From: Acidobacteriota bacterium
GTDB lineage: Bacteria > Acidobacteriota > Vicinamibacteria > Vicinamibacterales > UBA2999
Direction: 5' to 3'
Length of the DNA: 61,420 bases
Assembly (NCBI GenBank): GCA_018000455.1
Contig: JAGNJW010000030.1
Span: 1-61,420 of the forward strand
Part shown: in pieces, positions 17,141 to 25,765 of the stretch
Position numbering within the stretch: position 1 is the first letter of the stretch
Layout of the letters: every line of letters starts with the position of its first letter
The notes under the pieces: generated by a model
Seen by the model: only the letters and a program-made list of their open reading frames with translations
Database searches by the model: none
What the model was told of the DNA's origin: nothing
Translations under genes and position numbers: made by a program

Positions 17141-17191
17141 GGGAGTTGCTACCCTCGCTCAACGGTAATCGGCAGTGTGCAGGAAACCTGT

Positions 17192-17235
17192 GGAGGCGAC
17201 GCCTCCCGACCGAGAAGCACTAGAGCAGTAGTGCT
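17192..17235. repeat. Two inverted repeats in the divergent regulatory region
   Basis: The first is a 15-nt palindrome: GGAGGC at 17192-17197 and GCCTCC at 17201-17206 with a 3-nt spacer. The second has 7-bp perfect arms, AGCACTA at 17216-17222 and TAGTGCT at 17229-17235, with a 6-nt spacer. The second overlaps the sigma-54 site. Both lie between the divergent starts at 17140 and 17252, so operator function is plausible. Confidence 0.55.
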
Positions 17236-17239
17236 GCCA
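17224..17239 (-). promoter_or_regulatory. Sigma-54 type promoter for the flagellar unit
   Basis: The minus strand reads TGGCAGCACTACTGCT. It has the diagnostic GG at -24 and GC at -12 with exact 12-bp spacing and a TGGCA core. Transcription would start near 17213, about 70 nt before the response-regulator gene. The adjacent divergent gene encodes a GAFTGA-containing activator, the type required by sigma-54. Confidence 0.65.
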
Positions 17240-17251
17240 GTTCGAGCAACC

Positions 17252-18655
17252 ATGACACAAGCACCTCCCCCGACCGTTCTCGTCGTCGAAGACGAAGCCG
17301 CCCTCCGCGAACTGATCGCCGAGTCCCTCGAAGCCCAGGGCTTCGCCGTCGCCCAGGCGGCTGACGCCGCCGACGCCACTGAACGTCTCGCCGGCTTCGC
17401 CTACGATGCGCTGGTCGTCGACCTGCGTCTGCCCGACGCCGACGGCATGGACGTGCTCGACGCCGCCCTCGCCCGCTACCCCGAGATCAAGGCCGTCGTG
17501 ATGACCGGCTTCGGCGGCGTCGAGGAGGCCGTGCGGGCCATCAAGCGCGGCGCCATCGACTTCCTCATCAAGCCGTTCCAGCTGGGTCAGTTGGCGCACG
17601 TGCTGCACGCCGGCATCACCGAGCGCCGGCTGCGCATCGAGAACGCGCAGCTACGGGCCCAGTTGCACGACCGCTTCAGCTTCGACAGCGTGGTCGGCCG
17701 CAGCGCCGCCATGCAGCACGTGTTCTCGACGCTGGAACTGGTGTCGCCGATGAACAGCGGTGTCCTCATCCAGGGCGAGACCGGCACCGGCAAGGAGCTG
17801 ATCGCGCGGACGATTCATTTCAACAGCCCGCGGCGCGACCAGCACTTCGTGGCCTTCAACTCGGCGGCGATTCCCGAAAGCCTCGCCGAAGCGGAACTGT
17901 TCGGCCACGTGAAGGGCGCCTTCACGGGCGCGGTGAACGCGCGCGTCGGCCGCTTCGAGCTGGCCCACAAGGGCACGCTCTTCATCGATGAAGTCGGCTC
18001 GATGTCGCTGGCGCTCCAGGCCAAGCTGCTGCGCGCCCTGCAGGAGCGCGAAGTCGAGCGGGTCGGCGAGTCGAAATCGTTCAAGTTCGACATCCGCGTG
18101 ATTGCCGCCAGCAATGTCGACCTCCGTAAGCTGGTCAAGGAAGGGGCCTTCCGCGAGGACCTCTTCTACCGCCTCAATGTCGTGCCGATCACACTGCCGC
18201 CGCTGCGCAGCCGGCGCGAGGACATCGCCCTCATCGCCCAGCACTTCCTGCTCAAGTCGTGCAAGAGCAACGGCCTCAGCGGCAAGGTGCTCGGCCAGGC
18301 GACCTTGCGCGCGCTCATGGACTACGCGTGGCCGGGCAACATCCGCCAGCTCGAGAACGCCGTCGAGCACGCGGTCGCGATGAGCGGCAGGGAGTGCGAG
18401 GTGGCGCCGTCGATGCTGCCCGAGGACGTCCGCCACCCCGGCCACTCGACGCTGCTCACGCCGGTCACGATTCCCGACGAAGGTCTCGACTTCACGTCCG
18501 TCATGTCGCAACTCGAGCGCGAGCTGCTGCGACGCGGACTGGAGAAGACCGGCGGCAACAAGCGCCAGGCGGCGCGGCTCCTCAACTTGAGCCGCACGAC
18601 GCTCATCGACAAGCTGAACCGCCTCGGAGGCGACGAGGCGGTGTCGGCGGCCTAG
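17252..18655 (+). CDS. NtrC-family sigma-54-dependent flagellar regulator (FlrC/FleQ/FlbD-like)
   Basis: The 467 residues contain a receiver domain (acceptor Asp57, Lys107), an AAA+ domain with Walker A GETGTGKE (Lys181), the sigma-54 contact loop GAFTGA at 222-227 and Walker B LFIDEVG, and a C-terminal Fis-type helix-turn-helix (NKRQAARLLNLSRTTLIDKL). The ATG at 17252 is chosen because the receiver begins a few residues later. It is divergent from the flagellar cluster and so is likely its activator. No good ribosome site precedes it. Confidence 0.9.
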   Translation: MTQAPPPTVLVVEDEAALRELIAESLEAQGFAVAQAADAADATERLAGFAYDALVVDLRLPDADGMDVLDAALARYPEIKAVVMTGFGGVEEAVRAIKRGAIDFLIKPFQLGQLAHVLHAGITERRLRIENAQLRAQLHDRFSFDSVVGRSAAMQHVFSTLELVSPMNSGVLIQGETGTGKELIARTIHFNSPRRDQHFVAFNSAAIPESLAEAELFGHVKGAFTGAVNARVGRFELAHKGTLFIDEVGSMSLALQAKLLRALQEREVERVGESKSFKFDIRVIAASNVDLRKLVKEGAFREDLFYRLNVVPITLPPLRSRREDIALIAQHFLLKSCKSNGLSGKVLGQATLRALMDYAWPGNIRQLENAVEHAVAMSGRECEVAPSMLPEDVRHPGHSTLLTPVTIPDEGLDFTSVMSQLERELLRRGLEKTGGNKRQAARLLNLSRTTLIDKLNRLGGDEAVSAA

Positions 18656-19401
18656 TCCCGCGGATGCTTGGTGCCGGATAGCGCCGCGACCGTCACCTCG
18701 ATCCGGGTACCACCGGCCGGCGGCGCCTCGATCCTGAGCGCCCCACCCACGGCCTCGACGAGGTGCCGGGCCACCTGCAGGCCGATCCCGAGCGTGCCGG
18801 CCGACGCGCCCGGCAGCGGCGGCCATCCGAAGATCGCCGCCGCGCGCGCAGCGGGGATCCCGGGGCCGTTGTCTTCCACCGCGATCGTCACCACCTCGCC
18901 ACCCTGCACGGTCAACCGGATGAGCCCCCCGACCTGTCCGGCCAGGGCCTGCTCGGCGTTCACGACCAGGTTGAGCAGCACCTGCTGCAGTTCGTGCCGT
19001 GCCATCGCGCACACGACGTCGTCGCCCTCGGCTGACGCGGTGAGCCGCAGCTTCTTGAAGGCGTGCTGACGGAAGGCGAAGACCTGCTGCGCCAGGGCGA
19101 ACGGCCGGGCGCCGTCGCCTGCCGGGGCGTCGGCCCGAAGGAACGCCATCAGGTTGTGAAGCACGGCCGTGGCAGCCGCCGACTGCCCGACGATGGACGT
19201 CGTGCGTTTGGCGACCGCCGCTGGCGTCGGGTCGAGCGCCAGCACTTCGGCGGCGCCGCTCATCACCTGCAGGATGTTGTTGACGTCGTGAACGGTGGTC
19301 GCCAGAAGTCGAACCGCGAGAGACTGCCGGTTGACGGCGGCCAGCCACTCGGCGGGCGGCGGACCGGATACCCAGGCGGGCGCGGGCGGGTCCACGGACA
19401 C
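18652..19401 (-). CDS. Small histidine kinase
   Basis: This 249-residue soluble kinase (from GTG 19401) has an unusual H-box VHDVNNILQVMSG with His at about residue 38. It also has an N-box LLNLVVNAEQAL, the G1 box DNGPGIP, and a degenerate G2 (TLGIGLQVARHL). There is no sensor domain beyond about 30 residues, and no membrane segment. Its 3' end overlaps that of the NtrC-type gene by 4 nt (convergent), so it may be the cognate FlrB-like kinase. That is inference. A TATGGT hexamer lies 9 nt upstream of the start. Confidence 0.82.
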   Translation of the reverse strand: MSVDPPAPAWVSGPPPAEWLAAVNRQSLAVRLLATTVHDVNNILQVMSGAAEVLALDPTPAAVAKRTTSIVGQSAAATAVLHNLMAFLRADAPAGDGARPFALAQQVFAFRQHAFKKLRLTASAEGDDVVCAMARHELQQVLLNLVVNAEQALAGQVGGLIRLTVQGGEVVTIAVEDNGPGIPAARAAAIFGWPPLPGASAGTLGIGLQVARHLVEAVGGALRIEAPPAGGTRIEVTVAALSGTKHPRD

Positions 19402-19410
19402 GGCGCCCAA

Positions 19411-19416
19411 ACCATA
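19411..19416 (-). promoter_or_regulatory. TANNNT -10-like element for a leaderless kinase mRNA
   Basis: The minus strand reads TATGGT, ending 9 nt before the GTG at 19401. A TSS 7-9 nt after a -10 element would fall on or next to the start codon. The surrounding 223-nt gap (19402-19624) also holds an AT-rich patch (about 19484-19530) that probably carries promoters. Nothing else is seen there. Confidence 0.35.
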
Positions 19417-19624
19417 GCACGACTGGCGGCCAGGCCCGGCACGCCCACGCCGGCCTGGCCGACGTCATCCGGCCGACTCGAGTCTTGTAATATTTTGTGT
19501 GCAACGCCTGTTGAAATGTGTAGCATCTGTGCTCCACGGATGAGGCGCATGGGCGCCTGACGAGGAGCTCGAGCCCGCCCCCAACTCGATCCTCACCACG
19601 GTAATCGTCTCGAGGCGTCGCCGG

Positions 19625-21178
19625 ATGCTTGAGCGCAGCAAGGTACCCCCCCGGCTCCCGAGAGCCGTGCGGTCGTTCGTGTCGGCCCTGTCAGATGGCC
19701 GGCCGGAGGGCCACGACTCGTTTCAGGCGCTCTTCGAGGCGAGCCCGCTGCCGCTCGTCGTCAGCGCGGTCGACACCGGGGAGGTCGTCGCCGTGAACGG
19801 CGTCGCCGAATCCCTCTCGGGCTTCTCGGTCGACGAACTCCGCGGCCGCACGGTCTACGACTTCGGGCACTACCGCGACGCCAACGACCGCGAGACCCAG
19901 ATCGCCGAGGCCGAGGCCACGCCGTCGGCCGGGCGCGAAGTCAGGTTCCAGAACGCTCGCGGCGAGGAGTTGCGCCTGCTGGCGCACACGAGCCGCATCG
20001 TCCTCGACGGCCGTGAGTGCTTCCTGACGGCGTTCACCAACGTGACGGCGCTCGGGCGGATCGACGCCGGGCTGCTCGCCGCCCAGCGCATGGAGGTCAT
20101 CGGCAAGCTGTCGGGCGGTGTCGCGCACGAGTTCAACAACCTGCTCACGGTGATGCAGGGCCATCTCGATGCCATGACCGACGACGCGCACCTGCCGGCA
20201 GCCATGCGCGTGAGGGTCGATGCCCTGGGCCGGGCGGTCGCGCAAGCCACTCGTATCACGTCGGGCCTGCTCACCTTCTCCGGGCGCAACCCTGGTGCGA
20301 CCTCCATCATCGACCTGAATGCCGCGCTCGCAGGGCTTCGCTCGCTCATCACCGGCACCCTCGGCGAGACCATCGAGGTGCAGTGGCAGCTCGACGCTTC
20401 TCCCGCGACCGCCATGATGGCCGACTCGCACGTGGCACAGGTGGTGCTCAACCTTGCCTTGAACGCGCGCGACGCCATGCCGGAGGGCGGGCACCTGGTC
20501 ATCGCCACGAGCTATGTCACCGAGGCGGAATCCGCCGACGGCGTCGGCGGCCCGGGACCGTGGGTGCGGCTGCAGATGGACGACACCGGCCATGGCATGT
20601 CGGAGGAGGTGCAGCGCCATGTCTTCGAGCCCTTCTTCACGACCAAGGCGCCCGGCCGCGGCACCGGCCTCGGCCTCTCCATCTGCCGGGGCATCGCCGA
20701 ACAGGCCGGCGGGCACATCGCCGTGCAGTCGGTGCCCGGCTCGGGCACCAGCGTCCGGCTCTACGTCCCCTGGACGCAGGCACCTGAGCGAACCGCCAGG
20801 CTCCGGACCGCGTCGCCGAGCGGCGCCAAGATCGTGCTGTTGGTCGAGGACGAGGCCGACGTGCGACACATCGTGGCGGAGATTCTCCGCCGGGCCGGCC
20901 ACTTCGTCCACGAGGCCGATGGCCTGGCGAGCGCCGAGTTGAGGTGCGACACGCTGCCGGCGCTCGACCTGCTGCTGACCGATCTCGTGCTGCCGGGCGG
21001 CAACGGCCTCGAAGTCGCCCGGCGCGTGCGCGCCCGCTACCCCGGCGTGCCCGTGCTCTTCATGTCGGGGTATTCCGAGAGCGTCTTCGCAGGCGGCGAG
21101 GCGGTCGAGCGCCTGCTGCAGAAACCGTTCACGTCCCGCACGCTGCTCGACACGCTCGACCGGCTCTTCGAAGGCTGA
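19625..21178 (+). CDS. PAS - histidine kinase - receiver hybrid
   Basis: The 517 residues are arranged as a PAS domain (about 32-145, with FSVDELRGRTVYDF), a HisKA-like dimerisation helix with GGVAHEFNN (His168), and an HATPase domain with N-box LNLALNARDAM, DTGHGM and GTGLGLSI. A C-terminal receiver follows, with Asp453 (LLLTDLVLPG) and Lys near 500. No membrane segment is seen, so it is probably cytosolic. Because the receiver is C-terminal, output presumably requires a phosphorelay partner. It is a family relative of the two hybrids at 22.6 and 25.8 kb but more diverged. Confidence 0.92.
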   Translation: MLERSKVPPRLPRAVRSFVSALSDGRPEGHDSFQALFEASPLPLVVSAVDTGEVVAVNGVAESLSGFSVDELRGRTVYDFGHYRDANDRETQIAEAEATPSAGREVRFQNARGEELRLLAHTSRIVLDGRECFLTAFTNVTALGRIDAGLLAAQRMEVIGKLSGGVAHEFNNLLTVMQGHLDAMTDDAHLPAAMRVRVDALGRAVAQATRITSGLLTFSGRNPGATSIIDLNAALAGLRSLITGTLGETIEVQWQLDASPATAMMADSHVAQVVLNLALNARDAMPEGGHLVIATSYVTEAESADGVGGPGPWVRLQMDDTGHGMSEEVQRHVFEPFFTTKAPGRGTGLGLSICRGIAEQAGGHIAVQSVPGSGTSVRLYVPWTQAPERTARLRTASPSGAKIVLLVEDEADVRHIVAEILRRAGHFVHEADGLASAELRCDTLPALDLLLTDLVLPGGNGLEVARRVRARYPGVPVLFMSGYSESVFAGGEAVERLLQKPFTSRTLLDTLDRLFEG

Positions 21179-21242
21179 GCGCGCGGACGGAGCCGCCGGC
21201 CTGCATTCAAGAGCAGCCCGGGCCGGCCGATGTTCCTCCCGG

Positions 21243-22472
21243 ATGGCAGCCACGGTCAATCAGGTTCACGTCGCGCGGCAGCCGATCCTCGACGCGCGCC
21301 AGCAGGTCTTCGGTTACGAACTTCTGTATCGGGCCACCTCGGCGGCTGACGCCTGCAACGAGGTCGACGTCAGCGTATCGGCGCGGGTCATTGGCGATGC
21401 CTTGCTGGGCATCGGCTTCGACACGCTGACCGACGGGCGCCGCGCCTTCATCAACCTGGACGGGCAAACGCTGCTCGCCGACGCGAGCGGCCTGTTCGAT
21501 CCCGAGCAGGTCGTGCTCGAGATTCTCGAGAGCGTGTCGGTGACGCCCGAGGTGGAGGCGATGTGCCGATCGCTCCACAATCGGGGCTACGCCCTGGCCC
21601 TCGACGACTTCGTGCCGGGTTCGGCGGCCGAGGCGCTGGTGCCGCTGGCGCGGTTCGTCAAGCTCGACGTGCTCGCGCTCGCCCCCGACCAGCTCCAGAC
21701 GACGACCAAGCGCCTGCTGGCCGCGGGCGTGACGGTGGTGGCCGAAAAGGTCGAAACCGCCGAGGTCTTCGAGCGGGCCCGCACGGCCGGCTGCTCGCTC
21801 TTCCAGGGCTACTACTTCTGCCGCCCGGCGACCTTCTCGGGCCGCGCGCTGCCGGCCGGCCACGTGACGCAGATGCGGCTCGTCGCGGCCTTGAATCAGC
21901 CGTCGGTGTCACTTGGCGCCATCGAAGACCTGCTCAAACACGACGCCTCGCTCTCCTACCGCGTGCTGCGGTCGGTCAACTCGGCCGGCTTCGGCCTGAG
22001 GCGCGAGGTGCACTCGATTCGCGAAGCGCTGCTCCTGCTCGGGCTCGACCAGGTGCGCAAGTGGAGTGCGATCTGGGCCTTGGCCGGCCTCAACCGCGGC
22101 CCGACGGAACTGGTGACGATGACGGTCATCCGCGCGCGCTGCTGCGAGTTGCTCGGTCAGGCCCTCGACCGCTCCGATCAGGGTGCGGCGTACTTCCTGC
22201 TCGGGCTCTGTTCCCTGCTCGACGTGCTGCTCGGGCACCCGATGGAGGCGGTGCTGGGCGAACTGCCGCTCGACCCGGAAATCCACGCCGCCCTGAGCGG
22301 CGAGACGAACCCCGCCCGCCGCGCGCTCGACGCCGTCATCCACTTCGAGCAGGGACGCTGGCATGACGCCGCGGCAGTCGCGACCTCGCTCGGTCTCGAC
22401 GCCGACACGCTGCCCGATGCCTATGCCGATGCGCTCGGCTGGGCACGCAAGCTGACGCACGGCGGCGCCTGA
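21243..22472 (+). CDS. EAL-HDOD signalling protein (YuxH/CdgJ type)
   Basis: The N-terminal half (about 8-195) is an EAL-type barrel in which the signature reads YELLYR instead of EAL. LEILE, LALDDF and AEKVET blocks remain, followed by the typical FQGYYFCRP. The C-terminal half (about 205-400) is an HDOD domain (LLKHDASLSYRVLRSVNSAGF). Proteins of this architecture are known in motility control and their EAL is usually inactive. That fits the degenerate motif, but inactivity here is inference. Confidence 0.9.
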   Translation: MAATVNQVHVARQPILDARQQVFGYELLYRATSAADACNEVDVSVSARVIGDALLGIGFDTLTDGRRAFINLDGQTLLADASGLFDPEQVVLEILESVSVTPEVEAMCRSLHNRGYALALDDFVPGSAAEALVPLARFVKLDVLALAPDQLQTTTKRLLAAGVTVVAEKVETAEVFERARTAGCSLFQGYYFCRPATFSGRALPAGHVTQMRLVAALNQPSVSLGAIEDLLKHDASLSYRVLRSVNSAGFGLRREVHSIREALLLLGLDQVRKWSAIWALAGLNRGPTELVTMTVIRARCCELLGQALDRSDQGAAYFLLGLCSLLDVLLGHPMEAVLGELPLDPEIHAALSGETNPARRALDAVIHFEQGRWHDAAAVATSLGLDADTLPDAYADALGWARKLTHGGA

Positions 22473-22536
22473 CGCTTCGCGCTTCCCGCCCGCAGCGGCG
22501 CTCGGTGAGTGGCCCGTGCGCTCGGCACGCCGAGGC

Positions 22537-22577
22537 GCTGCACAGAAAATTCGCGCCGGCGTGAATTTCCGTGCAGC
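22537..22577. repeat. 41-nt near-perfect palindrome in the 5' region of a hybrid kinase gene
   Basis: The outer arms GCTGCAC (22537-22543) and GTGCAGC (22571-22577) are perfect. Inner arms 22545-22557 and 22558-22569 pair with one bulged A and one G-T wobble, with almost no loop in the centre. It lies 65 nt after the EAL-HDOD stop and 60 nt before the next GTG start. No T-tract follows. It could be an operator, an RNA processing site or a terminator-like hairpin. Confidence 0.6.
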
Positions 22578-22636
22578 ATGGATGCCATGATGGTCCGTCG
22601 CCGGAACTTGCAGGCCCGGCGAACGGAAGGACCCAC

Positions 22637-24643
22637 GTGAGTAGTCAGTCTCCGAGTCGGCGTGCCGGTCCCCCTCCGGCCCGTCGAACGGTGCTCGTGG
22701 CCGGTGGCGGCGACGGTTTTCGGCGCCAGCTGGCCGCCCTGCTCGACACGCAGGGCTACGGGGTGGAAGCGGTCACCGACGCCAGCGCGGCGCTGTCGGC
22801 GCTCGTCATGCACGCGCCCGACGCGGTCGTGCTGGGCGATGCGCCCCCGGCCTTCGACGCCGTCGACGTGTGCCGCCGCCTGCGCGCGCATGCCGGCTCC
22901 CGCCGCACGCCGGTGGCCGTCCTGGCGCCTTCGAGCGTGCCGGCCGAGGCGGCCGTTCAGCTCGATGCCGACTTGCTGCCGAGTGATGCCACGCCAGCGC
23001 AGGTGGCCAACTGGGTCACCACGCGGGTCCCGGCCGAGACCACGCCTTTTGACCGCCTGCGGCTGACGCTGGCGCGCACGGCCGACGACGCCAGCACGGC
23101 GGCCAGGCCGGGCGGTGCCACGGCGGCCGCCGACTGGCCGCTGTTGTTCCAGCATGCCGGCGACGGCGCTGCGCTCGTGGATGGCGACGGCCGGGTGCTC
23201 CTGGCCTCCGACCGTTTCGCGGTCGAACTCGGTCAGCCCTCCGCCGCCGACTGCGTGGGCCGCGACCTGCTGTCGTTGCTGCCCAGCGCGCCAGCCGCCG
23301 GCCACGCCGACACGAGGCCCCCGACGCTCACGGTCACGGCGACACGCGACGGCGAGGTGGTGCCGATCGACATGGAATTCACGCCGGCAGGGCACGGCCC
23401 CTCGGCCCCGGTCTTCGTCACCCTGCGCAATCAGCGCTGGCGCCGGGTCGCCACCGACGCGCTTGGCGCCAACCACGATCTGGCCGAACAGCTGCGGCGC
23501 TCGCAGAAGATCGGCGCGCTCGGCCGGCTGGCCGGCGGCGTGGCCCACGACTTCAACAACCTGCTGCAGGTGATCGCCGGCTACGCCGAGACGCTCGGCG
23601 CGGAAGGTCTGGACCATCCGTCGCGGCGGCGGTTGCTGCAGCGCATCCAGCGCGCCACCGATCGGGCGGCCTCCCTGACGCGGCAACTGCTGGCCTTCGG
23701 CCGCCGTCAGGTGCTCGTGCCACAGGTGCTCGACCTCAACGTGACGGTGCTGTCGCTCGAGCACATGCTGGGGCGCGTCATCGGCGAAGACGTCCAGTTC
23801 GTCAGTTCGCTGGCGCCAGACCTCATGCGCGTGAAGGTCGACCCCGGCCAGATCGAGCAGGTGCTGCTCAACCTCGCCATCAACGCCCGCGATGCGATGG
23901 TGGAAGGCGGCACGCTCGAAGTGGCGACGGCGAACTTCCTGCTGTCCGACCCCTGGAGCCATGCCTCGCTGCCGGTGTCGGTGCCTGGCGGAGACTGGGT
24001 GCTGCTGTCGGTGCTCGACACCGGCACGGGTATGGATCCTGAGACGGCAGCACAGGCGTTCGAGCCCTTCTTCACGACGAAAGACGCCAGCCGTGGCAGC
24101 GGCCTCGGCCTGTCGATGGTCTACGGCATCGTCAAGCAGAGCGGCGGCTTCACCTGGATCGAGACCGCGCCAGGTGCCGGCACGAGCGTGCACGTGCTGC
24201 TGCCGGCCGTGCACGACGACGACGTCGTCGCGGCCCGCGACGACGGCTCGGCCAGTAGCCGCATCGAGTCGGCGGGCGGCACGGTGCTGCTGGTCGAAGA
24301 CGATCCCGAAGTGCGGACCATCTTCACTACCTTCCTCAAGGATGGCGGCTACGTGGTGCTCGAGGCGGGCGACGGCCGGGAGGCGCTTGAGATCTTCGAG
24401 CGGCATGCGGCGGCCATCGACGTCGTCGTCACCGACGTGGTCATGCCGAACGTGAGCGGGCCGTCACTCGTGAGCGCACTGCGCGCCCGCAATCCCGGCG
24501 TGCGTGTGCTGTTCGTCTCCGGCTACACCGATCAACTCGAGCTCGACGGTCAGGATCCGTATGCCGCGCACGTGACCAAACCGGTGACACGCAGCGCCCT
24601 GCTCAAGCACGTCGCCGCGCTCATCGGTCAGTCGGCGTCGTAG
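22637..24643 (+). CDS. Receiver-like - PAS - histidine kinase - receiver hybrid
   Basis: The GTG start at 22637 has GGAAGG 6 nt upstream, giving 668 residues. The N-terminus (about 18-130) folds like a receiver but has lost the acidic pair (VLVAGGGDG), though an Asp remains at 68. A PAS-like segment follows (about 165-265). The kinase core has AHDFNNLL with His304, N-box LNLAINARDAM, DTGTGM and GSGLGLSM. The C-terminal receiver has EDD at 554-556 and Asp600. It is a close paralogue of the kinase at 25766-27463. Confidence 0.92.
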   Translation: MSSQSPSRRAGPPPARRTVLVAGGGDGFRRQLAALLDTQGYGVEAVTDASAALSALVMHAPDAVVLGDAPPAFDAVDVCRRLRAHAGSRRTPVAVLAPSSVPAEAAVQLDADLLPSDATPAQVANWVTTRVPAETTPFDRLRLTLARTADDASTAARPGGATAAADWPLLFQHAGDGAALVDGDGRVLLASDRFAVELGQPSAADCVGRDLLSLLPSAPAAGHADTRPPTLTVTATRDGEVVPIDMEFTPAGHGPSAPVFVTLRNQRWRRVATDALGANHDLAEQLRRSQKIGALGRLAGGVAHDFNNLLQVIAGYAETLGAEGLDHPSRRRLLQRIQRATDRAASLTRQLLAFGRRQVLVPQVLDLNVTVLSLEHMLGRVIGEDVQFVSSLAPDLMRVKVDPGQIEQVLLNLAINARDAMVEGGTLEVATANFLLSDPWSHASLPVSVPGGDWVLLSVLDTGTGMDPETAAQAFEPFFTTKDASRGSGLGLSMVYGIVKQSGGFTWIETAPGAGTSVHVLLPAVHDDDVVAARDDGSASSRIESAGGTVLLVEDDPEVRTIFTTFLKDGGYVVLEAGDGREALEIFERHAAAIDVVVTDVVMPNVSGPSLVSALRARNPGVRVLFVSGYTDQLELDGQDPYAAHVTKPVTRSALLKHVAALIGQSAS

Positions 24644-24732
24644 GCGTTGGGCCTCGGCCAGCGCCGATCGACCCCACGTCCCTTGGACTGGAGCCAGCCC
24701 GGGTAACTGCCGATTCCCGATGCGAGGCCGAG

Positions 24733-25647
24733 GTGGACACCAACGGACACACAACAGACCTGGCAGCGGGCGTCGGGCGGACGACCCCGCCCGCCAAGGC
24801 CCGTCTGCTGCGCAATAACTGCGAGCTGCCGCCGATTCCGTCGGTGGCCGTCAAGCTCATCGGCCTCCTGGCGCGGGAGGAGGTCGGGCTGAGCGAGGTG
24901 GCCGAGACCGTGTCGACCGATGCCACGATCGCGGCAGAGGTGCTGCGGGCCGCCAACACCGCTTACTACGGCATCCGCGGCGAGGTCACGAGCATTCGCC
25001 ACGCCACGACGCTGCTCGGCATTGCGCGCATCCGCGCGCTAGCGGCGACCATCGGCCTGCGCCGCTATCTCGGCCAGGCTCTAAGACTGCCGGCCGTGCA
25101 GCGCGCCTGGCGTCACAACATTGCCTGCGCAGCCACGGCCGAACAGATCGCGCTCAGGGTGGGCGGCAGCCCTGCCGACGCATACACCGCCGGACTGCTG
25201 CACGACATCGGCCGGATGGCGCTCATCGTCGCCCATCCACAGCAGTACCCCGCGTTTCTCGACGCCGCCGACGTGCGGGGCGCCGAGTTGCTGCGGCTCG
25301 AGCGCGATTTGCTGGGGATGGATCACTGCGAGGCCGGCCAGTGGTTTGCGCAGCAACTGCTCCTGCCACAGGTCTTCCAGGACGTCGCCGCACATCACCA
25401 CAATCCGGAAGCCATGGGCCCGACCGACATGCTGGTGCGAGTATCGGTAGCGTGCCAGCTCGCCGAATGGATGGGCTACTGGGTCACGCCGTTGCCGGCG
25501 CAGCACGATCAGGATCCGGCCCAACTCGACCGCCTGACGCACGCCCTGCCGCTCGCGCAGCGGGTGACGCTGCTCAGCGAGGGGGCGGATCTCATCGCCG
25601 ACGTCGGTGAGCAGGTGCGCGCCACCGAGAGCATGTTCGAGGCTTGA
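24733..25647 (+). CDS. HDOD domain protein
   Basis: The 304-residue product starts at GTG 24733 with a GAGGCCGAG stretch immediately upstream. The HDOD domain occupies about 28-230: LPPIPSVAVKLIGLL, then VLRAANTAYYG, HATTLLGI and an HD-like GLLHDIGRMAL. The conserved H-D pair suggests metal binding may persist. HDOD proteins act as signalling adaptors in bacteria. It lies between the two paralogous kinases, suggesting a shared pathway. Confidence 0.9.
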   Translation: MDTNGHTTDLAAGVGRTTPPAKARLLRNNCELPPIPSVAVKLIGLLAREEVGLSEVAETVSTDATIAAEVLRAANTAYYGIRGEVTSIRHATTLLGIARIRALAATIGLRRYLGQALRLPAVQRAWRHNIACAATAEQIALRVGGSPADAYTAGLLHDIGRMALIVAHPQQYPAFLDAADVRGAELLRLERDLLGMDHCEAGQWFAQQLLLPQVFQDVAAHHHNPEAMGPTDMLVRVSVACQLAEWMGYWVTPLPAQHDQDPAQLDRLTHALPLAQRVTLLSEGADLIADVGEQVRATESMFEA

Positions 25648-25765
25648 CGGGCAGCTGTCTTCGGGCCGCACCGCGGGGCGTGGCCGTCGCCGGTTCAAGT
25701 TGCTTGCCGACGCGCCGATTCCGAATTCGGGAAATCTGTGTGACGATGACGCAGGGCAGCACTCC

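Noticed and set aside
17177..17251. N-terminal extension of the NtrC-type regulator
   Set aside because: The extra 25 residues are non-conserved and Arg/Ser-rich, and would cover the promoter and inverted repeats.
22421..24406. 661-codon minus-strand open frame
   Set aside because: Shadow of the hybrid kinase gene, with no recognisable domains.
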